NCBI RefSeq assembly: GCF_000421965.1
Contig: NZ_ATAY01000020.1
Span: 62,001-126,000 of the forward strand
Direction: 5' to 3'
Source: Ruminiclostridium papyrosolvens C7
GTDB taxonomy: Bacteria > Bacillota > Clostridia > Acetivibrionales > DSM-1351
Length of the DNA stretch: 64,000 nt
The stretch's first letter is position 1; each line of letters opens with the position of its first letter. The notes beneath the pieces were generated by a model. The model ran no database searches, was not told the DNA's origin, and saw only the letters and a list, made by a program, of their open reading frames with translations. Below are positions 25,649 through 35,385 of the stretch, piece after piece. Position numbers and translations under genes: made by a program.

Positions 25649-26955
25649 ATTATAAAACACAGATGGAAGCGGCAAAAAAAGGTATTATTACAAATGAAAT
25701 GATGATAGTTGCTCAAAAGGAGTCAATAGACGAAAACAAGCTGCGGGAGCTTGTTGGTGAGGGGAAAATAGCCATTCCGGCAAATATAAACCACAGGTCC
25801 CTAAGCCCGGAGGGGATAGGCCAGGGACTGAGAACAAAAATCAACGTAAACCTGGGAATATCGGGAGATTGTCCTGACTACACAAAAGAAATGAAAAAGG
25901 TTGATATGTCAATTAAATTTGGCGTTGAAGCCATAATGGACCTTAGTAATTACGGAAAGACAAACACCTTTCGCAAAGAGCTTATTAAACGTTCTCCTGC
26001 CATGATAGGAACAGTTCCCATGTATGATGCCATAGGCTACCTTGAAAAGGACTTGATGGATATTAAGGCTTCGGATTTTTTTAAGGTTGTTGAGGCTCAC
26101 GCTATTGAAGGTGTGGACTTTATGACAATTCATGCAGGAATAAATAAACGTGCAGTTGAGTGTTTCAAACGCTCAAAAAGACTTACTAATATTGTTTCAA
26201 GAGGAGGTTCCCTTCTTTTTGCATGGATGGAGATGACCGGCAATGAAAATCCTTTTTATGAGTATTATGATGATTTCCTTGAAATTCTCAGGGAATATGA
26301 TGTCACAATAAGTCTCGGAGATGCACTGAGGCCCGGCAGTATCAACGACAGTTCAGATGCAGGACAGTTAAGTGAACTTATAGAACTGGGCAACCTGACC
26401 AAGCGTGCATGGGAAAAAGATGTACAGGTAATGGTTGAAGGGCCGGGCCATATGGCTATGAATGAAATAGCCGCCAATATGACTATTCAGAAGAGACTGT
26501 GTCATGGAGCACCATTCTATGTACTGGGGCCTCTGGTAACTGACATTGCACCTGGCTATGACCATATCACTTCGGCAATAGGCGGAGCAATTGCTGCGGC
26601 AAACGGTGCAGATTTCTTGTGTTATGTAACTCCTGCGGAGCATTTGAGACTGCCTGACCTTTCGGATGTAAAAGAAGGAATAGTTGCTTCAAAAATTGCT
26701 GCTCATGCTGCCGATATTGCAAAGGGGATACCCAATGCACGTGAAATTGATAACAAAATGAGCGATGCCAGATGCAGAATTGACTGGGAAGAAATGTTCT
26801 CATATGCTATTGACGAAGATAAGGCAAGAGCATATTTTGAAAGCACACCTCCCACGGACAAACATACCTGCTCAATGTGCGGAAAAATGTGTGCTATGAG
26901 GACTACTAATAAGATTTTAGCCGGTGAAAAGGTTGAGTTTGTGACAGAGAAATAG
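25645..26955 (+). CDS. thiC: Phosphomethylpyrimidine synthase (HMP-P synthase)
   Basis: A 436-residue radical-SAM-type enzyme that rearranges aminoimidazole ribotide into the thiamine pyrimidine. ATG 25645 lies behind GGAGGTTGC and overlaps the thiD stop. Motifs: [31 protein letters not shown] and [11 protein letters not shown]. The C-terminal cluster site is CSMCGKMC, spaced C-x2-C-x3-C, one residue tighter than the C-x2-C-x4-C of the long ThiC forms I know. The protein lacks the long N-terminal domain of proteobacterial ThiC, as in other clostridia. Second gene of the operon. Confidence 0.95.
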   Translation: MNYKTQMEAAKKGIITNEMMIVAQKESIDENKLRELVGEGKIAIPANINHRSLSPEGIGQGLRTKINVNLGISGDCPDYTKEMKKVDMSIKFGVEAIMDLSNYGKTNTFRKELIKRSPAMIGTVPMYDAIGYLEKDLMDIKASDFFKVVEAHAIEGVDFMTIHAGINKRAVECFKRSKRLTNIVSRGGSLLFAWMEMTGNENPFYEYYDDFLEILREYDVTISLGDALRPGSINDSSDAGQLSELIELGNLTKRAWEKDVQVMVEGPGHMAMNEIAANMTIQKRLCHGAPFYVLGPLVTDIAPGYDHITSAIGGAIAAANGADFLCYVTPAEHLRLPDLSDVKEGIVASKIAAHAADIAKGIPNAREIDNKMSDARCRIDWEEMFSYAIDEDKARAYFESTPPTDKHTCSMCGKMCAMRTTNKILAGEKVEFVTEK

Positions 26956-26970
26956 TAAAGGAGACCAGCT

Positions 26971-27792
26971 ATGAGTGAGTATACAAAGCAAATAGCAAGT
27001 TTAATTGCTGAAGTCAGAAGTAAAAAGCCACTTATTCACAATATTACAAATTATGTAACCGTAAATGATTGTGCAAATGTAATTCTGGCAATAGGGGCCT
27101 CCCCAATTATGGCAGATGATATTAATGAGGCTGCGGATATCACGTCCATTTCTTCCGCACTTGTAATAAATATAGGGACATTAAACAAAAGGACTGTGGA
27201 ATCAATGATTCTATCAGGTAAAAAAGCAAATGAGAAGGGTATGCCCGTAATATTTGATCCTGTCGGTGCAGGGGCCTCAACCTTCAGAAATGAAGTCACA
27301 AGAGCGATTCTGGATAAAGTGAAAATAAGTGTTTTGCGTGGAAATTTGTCTGAGGTATCTTATATAGCAGGGCTTAATGCCACAACAAAAGGTGTTGACG
27401 TATCAGATACCGACATTGAATTCAATGACTCTACGGCTGTTGCAAAAAAGGCGGCTGCAAAGCTTGGTTGTATTGTAGCCGTAACGGGAGCCGTTGATGT
27501 AATTTCAGACAGCAAAAACGTTGTGACAATCTCCAACGGACATAAAATGTTGTCAAATGTCACGGGAACGGGCTGCATGACTACTGCCTTGGTTGGCGCC
27601 TTCTGCGGGGCGGAAAACGATTATTTCAAAGCTGCTGTGGCAGGAGTGACAGTAATGGGAATAGCGGGAGAGATTGCTTATGAAGCCGCAGGACATAAAG
27701 GAACGGGAAGCTATCATCTTGCAGTAATTGATTACATCAGTAAGATGGATGAAAATATTTTCGGAGAGAAGGCAAGAATAAATGAAATCTAA
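26971..27792 (+). CDS. thiM: Hydroxyethylthiazole kinase
   Basis: A 273-residue kinase that salvages the thiazole alcohol. Motifs: [28 protein letters not shown] at the start (quoted in part: [14 protein letters not shown]), DPVGAGAS and NVTGTGCM near the catalytic Cys. It overlaps thiE by 11 bases. With no thiG, thiH, thiF or thiS in this operon, thiazole would come from salvage or from genes elsewhere. Confidence 0.95.
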   Translation: MSEYTKQIASLIAEVRSKKPLIHNITNYVTVNDCANVILAIGASPIMADDINEAADITSISSALVINIGTLNKRTVESMILSGKKANEKGMPVIFDPVGAGASTFRNEVTRAILDKVKISVLRGNLSEVSYIAGLNATTKGVDVSDTDIEFNDSTAVAKKAAAKLGCIVAVTGAVDVISDSKNVVTISNGHKMLSNVTGTGCMTTALVGAFCGAENDYFKAAVAGVTVMGIAGEIAYEAAGHKGTGSYHLAVIDYISKMDENIFGEKARINEI

Positions 27793-28420
27793 AATTGATT
27801 ATACCCTTTATCTTGTAACCGACCGTGACCTGATGAGTACCAAAACACTGGAAGAAGCAGTGGAGCAGGCAATAATGGGAGGTTGTACTTTGGTTCAGTT
27901 ACGTGAAAAAACAGCTTCTTCCCGGGATTTTTACCAAACTGCCATTAAAGTTAAAGCAATAACAGACAACTATAAGGTACCGCTTATTATAAATGACAGA
28001 GTTGATATCGCTTTGGCGATAGGAGCTGACGGAGTTCACGTGGGCCAGAGTGATTTGCCGGCAGCTGTTGTCCGGAAAATCATAGGTAAAGACAGAATAC
28101 TCGGTGTATCGGCAGGGTCTGTTGAGAAGGCAATAGAGGCTCAAAGAGACGGGGCTGACTATATCGGAGTAGGTGCCTTGTTTTCAACAAGTACAAAAAT
28201 AGATGCAAAGTCAGTGTCAAAAGAGACTCTCATGAAAATTATAGAGGAAGTATCAATTCCTGTAATAGGGATAGGCGGAATAAATGCACAGAATGCAGTT
28301 CAACTGAGAAATACGGGAATAAACGGGATTGCCGTGGTATCCGCTATTATTGCGCAAAAGGATATAAAATTATCTGCTGAAAAAATGCTTGAAATATTTG
28401 GGAAAAAAAGCTTAAAATAA
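27782..28420 (+). CDS. thiE: Thiamine-phosphate synthase
   Basis: A 212-residue TIM-barrel enzyme joining HMP-pyrophosphate and thiazole-phosphate. Motifs: [42 protein letters not shown] (split: [19 protein letters not shown]) and [11 protein letters not shown]. It starts inside the end of thiM and closes the operon, followed by a terminator. Confidence 0.95.
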   Translation: MKSKIDYTLYLVTDRDLMSTKTLEEAVEQAIMGGCTLVQLREKTASSRDFYQTAIKVKAITDNYKVPLIINDRVDIALAIGADGVHVGQSDLPAAVVRKIIGKDRILGVSAGSVEKAIEAQRDGADYIGVGALFSTSTKIDAKSVSKETLMKIIEEVSIPVIGIGGINAQNAVQLRNTGINGIAVVSAIIAQKDIKLSAEKMLEIFGKKSLK

Positions 28421-28467
28421 ATACCTCAAATCTTAACGTAAAAAGGAAGAATTTGGGGTATTTTTTT
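28420..28467 (+). terminator. Terminator of the thi operon
   Basis: Stem AATACCTCAAATCTT with AAGAATTTGGGGTATT followed by a run of seven T right after thiE. Confidence 0.85.
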
Positions 28468-28608
28468 GTGCTTTTTTTAATTAAAAATTGCCAGTAGCAT
28501 AATCAATGTCTTTGTTTGGTAAAACTAAATTAAAGTTAGTTGACTTAATAAATTTATCAATGGTATTATTATATAAACTTAATTCATGACATTCAACGGA
28601 GCAAATCA

Positions 28609-29946
28609 ATGAAGCGGATAACGACAACCAGATTAAAGACTAAGAAAAAAATTTATATCCCTGTAAAAAATAAGTTTATAATAAGCATGATTGCAGGATT
28701 AATTTGGATGGCTTTCTCCATTTATTTTTCCATACCATGGATTATTGATTTATCACTTTACATAACATTGCCAATTTCTATACTGGTAATTGCAGGTATA
28801 GCATATATCCCCGGATATATGAATGCATTCATGGTATCAAGCCTTTTATTGGACAGGCAGCCAGAAGTTAAAAATTCTACGCCCCAAGTACCCGTAACAA
28901 TACTGATTGCGTGTTATAACGAGGAAAAAAGTATTGAAAATACTGTTAAATATGTAGCATCACAGGATTATGAGGGAGAAATAAGTATAATAGTAATAGA
29001 TAATAATTCAAAGGACAAAACAACTGAAGCTGCAATAAAAGCAGGAGAAAAAATGGATCTCAATCTGACTGTAATTCATGAGAGTACCCCCGGGAAAAAC
29101 TTTGCTTTAAATGCTGCACTGGTACATGTAGAGACAGAATATGTGTTAACACTTGATGCAGATACATTGCTGCATAAATCTGCCTTGAGGAATATTGTTG
29201 CCCGTATGGAAAGTTCACCTGACGACGTATGCGCTGTTGCAGGAACAGTTCTTGTCAGGAACAGCCGTGGGAATATGCTTGCAAGAATTCAGGAATGGGA
29301 CTATTTTTTAGGTATTGCGAGCATTAAAAGATTGCAGGGGTTGTTTCAAAGCACATTGGTAGCACAGGGAGCTTTTTCATTGTACAAGACCGAGTTGATT
29401 AGGCAAGTGGGTGGATGGCCTGATGCAATAGGAGAGGATATAGTTTTGACCTGGAGTTTTTTAAAAAATAATTGCAGGGTTTATTTCGAGCCGTTGGCAG
29501 TAGCATTTACGGATGTTCCTACTTCCCTGAAGCATTTTTTCAGACAAAGGAGCAGGTGGGCAAGAGGAATGGTTGAAGCCCTGAAGTTATTTAAGCCCTG
29601 GACACAGCCTATTTATTCTGCAAGATATCTTACAGGCTGTAACCTTTTTATGCCATTTATGGATTTTGTGTATACGTTTTGCTGGCTGCCGGGGTTGGTA
29701 CTGGCCTTTTTCGGGCATTTTTGGATTGTGGGCCCGGCGACTCTTTTTGTAATACCACTTGCATTGTTTCAGAATTTTGTATTGTACACCTATCAAAAGG
29801 GTGTTTTTAAATCATTAAATTTGCGTGTAAGAAAAAATGTTTTTGGATTTGTTTTATATGTCTTATTTTATCAGATGTTAATGAGTCCGATTTCTGTTTG
29901 GGGATATATTCAGGAAACACTTAAGCTTCGAAGAGTATGGAAATGA
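28609..29946 (+). CDS. Membrane glycosyltransferase family 2 (polysaccharide-synthase type)
   Basis: A 445-residue membrane enzyme. Two membrane segments near residues 25-70 are followed by a GT2 domain: ILIACYNEEKSIENT, DNNSKDKTTEAA, LDADTLL (DxD), GEDIVLTW and the QRSRWARGM (QxxRW-type) product-site motif. Membrane segments follow at about 330-430. The layout matches poly-N-acetylglucosamine and hyaluronan synthase-like enzymes that extend and export a polysaccharide. The sugar is unknown. It stands alone without export partners. Confidence 0.85.
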   Translation: MKRITTTRLKTKKKIYIPVKNKFIISMIAGLIWMAFSIYFSIPWIIDLSLYITLPISILVIAGIAYIPGYMNAFMVSSLLLDRQPEVKNSTPQVPVTILIACYNEEKSIENTVKYVASQDYEGEISIIVIDNNSKDKTTEAAIKAGEKMDLNLTVIHESTPGKNFALNAALVHVETEYVLTLDADTLLHKSALRNIVARMESSPDDVCAVAGTVLVRNSRGNMLARIQEWDYFLGIASIKRLQGLFQSTLVAQGAFSLYKTELIRQVGGWPDAIGEDIVLTWSFLKNNCRVYFEPLAVAFTDVPTSLKHFFRQRSRWARGMVEALKLFKPWTQPIYSARYLTGCNLFMPFMDFVYTFCWLPGLVLAFFGHFWIVGPATLFVIPLALFQNFVLYTYQKGVFKSLNLRVRKNVFGFVLYVLFYQMLMSPISVWGYIQETLKLRRVWK

Positions 29947-30177
29947 AATATTTTTGTACAATATTTATAGTAAACAAATTAAATTCCCGTCTGTCTTTGT
30001 TTATAATTACTAAAAAAATTCTAAAAAAATTAAAGGATTATAAAAAAAATCACATTTATTTAGATTCCTCAAAATATTAATATAACAGTATAAAACTTGA
30101 CCGACATACTTATTGTTCCCGGAACTTACTTCTAATATACGTCGGAAGGGTAAAATATTTTCAGGAGGAATAAAGAC

Positions 30178-31314
30178 ATGAAAAAGGTAATCGCTTTGAT
30201 TTTGGTAGCTGTCCTCTCAGTAGGTATGCTTGCAGCTTGTGGAACTTCAACTTCAACTGATGCTTCCGCATCTTCATCAGCAGCATCTACGGATTCTGCA
30301 AAAGCTACAGATACAGCTGCCAGCGGACAATTAATCGGTGTAGCAATGCCTACTCAGTCATTACAACGTTGGAACCAGGATGGTGCCAACATGAAGAAGG
30401 AACTTGAAGGAAAAGGCTACAAGGTTGATCTTCAGTACGCTAACAATGATGTAAACACTCAGATTCAACAGATCGAAAACATGATTGTTAAGGGCAGTAA
30501 AGTTGTTGTTATTGCAGCAATTGACGGTTCAGCTCTTTCTGACGTTTTGAAAAAAGCAGCAGATAGTGGAGTAAAAGTAATAGCATATGACAGACTTATA
30601 ATGAAGACTCCAAACGTAGACTATTATGCAACATTTGATAATTTCAAGGTTGGTGTAATTCAAGGTCAATACATTGAAACGAAATTGGGTCTTAAAGATG
30701 GAAAAGGACCATTCAATATCGAACTTTTTGGTGGATCACCTGATGATAATAATGCAAATTACTTCTTCGACGGCGCATATAGTATTTTGAAACCATATAT
30801 AGACAGCGGTAAGCTTGTTGTAACAAGCGGTCAGAAGGATTTCGCAAAAATCGCAATCCAAGGTTGGGATTCTGCAAAAGCACAAGCAAGAATGGATAAT
30901 CTGATTACAGCTAATTATGCAGGCGGTAAGAAACTTGATGCAGTTCTTTCACCAAATGACAGTCTTGCAATTGGTATTGTTGCATCTCTTAAAAATGCAG
31001 GTTTCGGTAGCAGCGACAAGCCATATCCGATTATTACCGGACAGGACTGTGACAAGCCAAACGTTATGGCAATGATTAACGGACAGCAGTCAATGTCAAT
31101 ATTCAAGGATACAAGAACTCTTGCAACAAAGGTTGTTGAAATGGTAGATAGTGTATTACAAGGAAAAGAAGCTACTGTAAACAACAAAAAGGATTATAAC
31201 AACGGAAGCAAAGTTGTTCCTTCATTCCTCTGTGATCCTGTATACGCTGACAAAGACAACTACAAGCAAATTCTTGTTGACAGCGGTTATTACAAGGAAG
31301 CTGATCTGAAGTAA
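30178..31314 (+). CDS. chvE: Sugar ABC transporter substrate-binding lipoprotein (ChvE-like)
   Basis: A 378-residue lipoprotein; signal peptide with lipobox LAAC (Cys21), then an S/A/T-rich linker (about 24-47). The periplasmic-binding fold follows ([56 protein letters not shown]). It matches the ChvE-type group that binds several monosaccharides such as glucose, galactose or xylose. TTCAGGAGG precedes the ATG. It heads an operon with its ATPase and permease. A GTCGG/CCGAC inverted pair about 29 bases apart lies in the leader (30100-30146) and could be an operator. Confidence 0.88.
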   Translation: MKKVIALILVAVLSVGMLAACGTSTSTDASASSSAASTDSAKATDTAASGQLIGVAMPTQSLQRWNQDGANMKKELEGKGYKVDLQYANNDVNTQIQQIENMIVKGSKVVVIAAIDGSALSDVLKKAADSGVKVIAYDRLIMKTPNVDYYATFDNFKVGVIQGQYIETKLGLKDGKGPFNIELFGGSPDDNNANYFFDGAYSILKPYIDSGKLVVTSGQKDFAKIAIQGWDSAKAQARMDNLITANYAGGKKLDAVLSPNDSLAIGIVASLKNAGFGSSDKPYPIITGQDCDKPNVMAMINGQQSMSIFKDTRTLATKVVEMVDSVLQGKEATVNNKKDYNNGSKVVPSFLCDPVYADKDNYKQILVDSGYYKEADLK

Positions 31315-31459
31315 TAAATAATAGGAATATGCAGATAATTTAATTAAGCAACTAATTACATTATGCAAACCGGACATGAATGTGTTCGGTTTGCATATGT
31401 CAAGGCTTGATAAGCTTTCATATATGCAAGCCGAATACAAAGTAAAGGGAGATGAGGAA

Positions 31460-32995
31460 ATGGCAGAGTTTATACTTGAAATGAGAAATATTACAAAGCT
31501 TTTTCCCGGAGTAAGAGCCCTTGACAACGTTAATTTCAAAGTGCGAAAAGGGGAAGTCCACGCACTTGTTGGAGAGAATGGAGCGGGAAAGTCCACATTA
31601 ATGAATGTACTAAGTGGAATTTATCCCCATGGCACTTACGCAGGAGATATAATTTTTGACGGACAGGAATGTATTTTTAGTAACATTAAAGATAGTGAAA
31701 AGATGGGTATCGTTATTATTCATCAGGAATTGGCATTGGAACCTTATCTTTCCATAGGAGAAAATATATTCTTACGTAATGAAAGGTCAAAGTACGGTTT
31801 TATAAACTGGAATACGACACATATTCAGGCAACCGAACTTCTTAAAAAGGTACGTCTAAAGGAAGATCCCCATACACTTATATCTGAAATTGGTGTAGGT
31901 AAACAACAGTTAGTTGAAATTGCAAAAGCGCTTTCTAAGGATGTTAAACTGCTTATATTGGATGAGCCGACTGCTGCATTGAATGAAGATGATTCAGAAA
32001 ATCTTCTAAAACTCATACTTGAGTTAAAAGCGGAAGGAATAAGTTCCATTATAATTTCACATAAGCTTAATGAGGTTTTGAAGGTAGCTGACACTATTAC
32101 TGTTCTTCGTGATGGAGCAACTATCGAGACTATCCAAAAAGATGAAGATTTAACTGAAGACAGAATAATAAAGGGAATGGTTGGACGTCAGCTGGTTGAC
32201 AGATTTCCTAAACGAACACCTAAAATCGGTAATATTAATTTTGAAATCAAGAACTGGAATGTTTATGACCCTGCTATTGAAGGCAAAAAGGTTATAAAGA
32301 ACGTAAACCTAAATGTAAAAAAAGGTGAAATTGTAGGTATTGCCGGGCTGATGGGGTCTGGAAGAACCGAACTGGCAATGAGTGTATTTGGAAAGTCATA
32401 CGGTAAAAATATCAGCGGAGAGATTGTTAAGGACGGAAAAAAGATCGAACTTCACAATATAAAACAAGCGATTAATAATGGACTGGCTTATGTAACTGAG
32501 GATAGGAAGTCAGCAGGTCTTATCCTTATTCAGGATATAAAAAATAATATATCCCTCTCAGGAATTCAAAAACTTAAGAAAAATATGCTAGTGGATGAGA
32601 ATCAGGAAATTCGAGTTGCTGAAGATTTCCGTAAAAAAATGAACATTAAGTCTCCAAGTATATTACAAAAAACCGGCAATTTATCAGGCGGAAATCAACA
32701 AAAGGTTGTATTAAGCAAATGGATATATACTGAACCGGATGTGCTGATTCTGGATGAACCTACAAGAGGTATCGACGTCGGAGCTAAATATGAAATATAT
32801 ACCATAATAAACAGACTGGTAGACGAAGGAAAGTCAGTCATAATCATATCATCAGAGCTTCCTGAAATACTTGGCATGAGCGATAGAGTATATGTCATGA
32901 ATGAAGGAAGGATTGTAGGAGAACTTGACAAGAGTCAAGCATCACAGGAAAGCATTATGAAATGCATTATGCAGAGTAACAGGGAGGTAGTGTAA
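31460..32995 (+). CDS. mmsA: Sugar ABC transporter ATP-binding protein (two ATPase domains)
   Basis: A 511-residue protein with two fused ATPase domains like RbsA, MglA and MmsA. ATG 31460 behind GGGAGATGAGG is preferred to upstream codons at 31376. Domain 1 has Walker [10 protein letters not shown] and Walker [12 protein letters not shown]. Domain 2 has the degenerate Walker [10 protein letters not shown], signature LSGGNQQKV and [12 protein letters not shown]. It should power import of the sugar bound by the lipoprotein upstream. The stop overlaps the permease start (TAATG). Confidence 0.92.
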   Translation: MAEFILEMRNITKLFPGVRALDNVNFKVRKGEVHALVGENGAGKSTLMNVLSGIYPHGTYAGDIIFDGQECIFSNIKDSEKMGIVIIHQELALEPYLSIGENIFLRNERSKYGFINWNTTHIQATELLKKVRLKEDPHTLISEIGVGKQQLVEIAKALSKDVKLLILDEPTAALNEDDSENLLKLILELKAEGISSIIISHKLNEVLKVADTITVLRDGATIETIQKDEDLTEDRIIKGMVGRQLVDRFPKRTPKIGNINFEIKNWNVYDPAIEGKKVIKNVNLNVKKGEIVGIAGLMGSGRTELAMSVFGKSYGKNISGEIVKDGKKIELHNIKQAINNGLAYVTEDRKSAGLILIQDIKNNISLSGIQKLKKNMLVDENQEIRVAEDFRKKMNIKSPSILQKTGNLSGGNQQKVVLSKWIYTEPDVLILDEPTRGIDVGAKYEIYTIINRLVDEGKSVIIISSELPEILGMSDRVYVMNEGRIVGELDKSQASQESIMKCIMQSNREVV

Positions 32996-34167
32996 TGGAA
33001 ACAATTATAAATATTTTCAGAAAGAACCTAAGGCAGTATGCCATGCTGATTGCCTTGGTTGTAATAATGGCATTTTTTCAGATAGCAACAAAGGGTGTCC
33101 TTCTGTTACCCATGAACGTATCAAACTTGATACTTCAAAACAGCTATGTTCTTATCCTTGCAGTTGGTATGACCCTATGTATTTTAACCGGCGGTAACAT
33201 AGACCTTTCGGTGGGTTCCGTTTGTGCTTTCATTGGCGGAATCATGGGTATCTTTGTAATAAATATGAAAATGAATGTTGGACTTGCCGTTTTACTATGC
33301 CTTTTAATTGGTGGTATTATTGGAATCTGGCAGGGTTTCTGGATTGCATATGTAAGAATTCCTGCATTCATAGTTACCTTGGCTGGAATGCTTATTTTCA
33401 GGGGTCTTACAATAACCATGCTTAAAGGATTGACTCTTTCACCTTTCCCTGAAAGCTTTACTAATATCAGCGCAGGTTACATTCCTGACCTGTTTAACGG
33501 ATTTGGCACAAAGCTTAACATTTTGACTCTGTTCATAGGAGTAATTGTTTCAATTATATATATTTATCTGGAAGTTAAGAAGAGAGCAGAAAGAAAGAAA
33601 TATGATTTTGAAGTTACACCGGGTTATCTGTTTATAATCCAATTAATTCTTGTAGTAGCTGCAATAGGTGTTTTCACTTACTGGTTGGCTGTTTACAAGG
33701 GAATTCCAATAATTCTTGCATTAATTGGTATTCTGATACTGGCATATTCAATATTTACTATGAAGACAGTGCCTGGACGTTATCTTTATGCAATGGGCGG
33801 AAATGAAAAAGCTGCAAAACTGTCAGGTATAAATACTAACAAGGTTCTTTTCTTCTCATATGTAAATATGGCAGTGTTGGCTGCACTTGCAGGTATAACC
33901 TTCACTGCACGTCTTAATGCAGCTTCTCCTCAAGCCGGAGTTAACTTTGAACTTGATGCTATTGCAGCCTGCTTTATAGGTGGAGCATCTGCTTACGGTG
34001 GAATAGGAACAGTTGTTGGAGGTGTTATTGGTGCCCTGGTTATGGGTGTTCTCAATAACGGTATGTCAATACTTGGAGTAGGTAGTGACATGCAGATGAC
34101 AATCAAAGGTCTTGTATTATTGATAGCAGTTGCATTTGATGTACTTTCCAAATCAAAATCAAAATAA
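32995..34167 (+). CDS. mmsB: Sugar ABC transporter permease (multiple-monosaccharide type)
   Basis: A 390-residue protein with about ten membrane segments of the RbsC/MglC/XylH family. Motifs: CILTGGNIDLSVGSVCAF, ARLNAASPQAGVNFELDAIAA (in part: SPQAGVNFELDAIAA) and FIGGASAYGGIGTVVGG. A cytoplasmic charged loop (EVKKRAERKKYDFEV, about 190-206) is typical of the XylH-like long permeases. The start overlaps the ATPase stop by one base. A strong terminator follows. Confidence 0.92.
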   Translation: METIINIFRKNLRQYAMLIALVVIMAFFQIATKGVLLLPMNVSNLILQNSYVLILAVGMTLCILTGGNIDLSVGSVCAFIGGIMGIFVINMKMNVGLAVLLCLLIGGIIGIWQGFWIAYVRIPAFIVTLAGMLIFRGLTITMLKGLTLSPFPESFTNISAGYIPDLFNGFGTKLNILTLFIGVIVSIIYIYLEVKKRAERKKYDFEVTPGYLFIIQLILVVAAIGVFTYWLAVYKGIPIILALIGILILAYSIFTMKTVPGRYLYAMGGNEKAAKLSGINTNKVLFFSYVNMAVLAALAGITFTARLNAASPQAGVNFELDAIAACFIGGASAYGGIGTVVGGVIGALVMGVLNNGMSILGVGSDMQMTIKGLVLLIAVAFDVLSKSKSK

Positions 34168-34190
34168 AAAGACTTAAGTTTACAAATATT

Positions 34191-34252
34191 ATAATAGGAT
34201 TTCGTACTGTCAGCATTATTTATTTCCGGCGGTAGAAATCCTATTATTTTTA
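34191..34252 (+). terminator. Terminator of the sugar ABC operon
   Basis: A perfect 13-bp stem (34191-34203 with 34235-34247), large loop and T-rich tail, separating the importer from the downstream sensor genes. Confidence 0.82.
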
Positions 34253-34317
34253 TTGGCAGCTGCTTTAATGATATAATTCAAATGGGGGCAAATACTAATA
34301 CAATTAAGGAGTTTTAA

Positions 34318-35385
34318 TTGAAAATGGATAAAAAGAGATTTTTCAATAAAATCAAACTCGTTTACTTGGTATTGGCGTTATTTATAGCTTTACCAGGGTG
34401 CGGCGGTTCAACCTATGACAAAAAAGGAGAAGAAGCTAAGCCAAGCACATCTTATGAAGAAAATTCTAAGGTTTCTGAAAAAAAGGATATTACAATAGCT
34501 ATGGTTCCAAAATCTCTTGATAATCCGGTTTTTCTTGATGCACTTGAACAGGGTGAGCGCGTTGGAAGGGAACTTGGGGTTAAAGTAGAATGGCTGGGGC
34601 CTATGCAGTCAGATACAAATGTACAGATTGCTATAGTGGAGAGCCTTATCCGACGCAAAGTAGACGGAATTGTTATTAGTTGTATCGATCCCATTAAAAT
34701 AAAGCCTGTTATTGACAAAGCTGTCGAGGCGGGTATAAAGGTTGCAACATTTGATTCGGATTCTCCAGGCAGTAACAGGCTTTTCTACTGTGGAACCGAC
34801 AATTATGCTGCGGGTGTAGCATGTGGAAAGGCTCTGATAAAAGAAGTTAAGGCAAAGGGAAAGGACAAGCAGGCACTAGACCTTTTAATAATGACGGCAG
34901 ATAAAGAAAGCAATAATCTGAACAAGCGACTAAATGGCTTTCTTGAAACAGCTCGTGCGGGAGGTATCCAACTTAATATAACAGGCACACTGTACTGCAA
35001 TGATGACGTAAATATTGCTGGAGATATGCTTGAAAATCATATTAAGACAGGTGATACTCCAGACGTATTTTTTAGTACGGGGGGTTGGCCCTTTGTTTCA
35101 CCGCCTGAATCACTTCCAGGTTTTCATGCATGGTGTAAGGACGGAGGAATTTCAATTCTTGTAGATACCTATTACCCGGTACTTGAAGCCGCTGAAAAGG
35201 GTTTGGCGGACTCTTTGGTTGGACAGAATTTTAATAAGATGGGCGAGTTGAGTATAAAAAACTTGTATAAAGCAATTAAGGGTGAAAAAATTCCTTCAAG
35301 CTTTATAGATACAGGTCTTGAACTGGGTAATAAGAATAACTTCGCTAAACTCCTTCAGGGAAAACAAAGATGGGAGATAAAATAG
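34318..35385 (+). CDS. Sugar-binding lipoprotein linked to a two-component system
   Basis: A 355-residue lipoprotein starting at TTG 34318 behind AAGGAG. The signal peptide has lipobox LPGC (Cys28). The RbsB/LsrB-like fold is clear (ITIAMVPKSLDNPVFLD, VDGIVISCIDPIKIKPVID, KVATFDSDSPGSNR, CGTDNYAAGVACGKAL). It is not next to an ATPase but its end overlaps the histidine kinase gene, so it probably presents a bound sugar to that sensor rather than serving import. A similar layout is known in other clostridia for sugar-sensing systems. Confidence 0.85.
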   Translation: MKMDKKRFFNKIKLVYLVLALFIALPGCGGSTYDKKGEEAKPSTSYEENSKVSEKKDITIAMVPKSLDNPVFLDALEQGERVGRELGVKVEWLGPMQSDTNVQIAIVESLIRRKVDGIVISCIDPIKIKPVIDKAVEAGIKVATFDSDSPGSNRLFYCGTDNYAAGVACGKALIKEVKAKGKDKQALDLLIMTADKESNNLNKRLNGFLETARAGGIQLNITGTLYCNDDVNIAGDMLENHIKTGDTPDVFFSTGGWPFVSPPESLPGFHAWCKDGGISILVDTYYPVLEAAEKGLADSLVGQNFNKMGELSIKNLYKAIKGEKIPSSFIDTGLELGNKNNFAKLLQGKQRWEIK

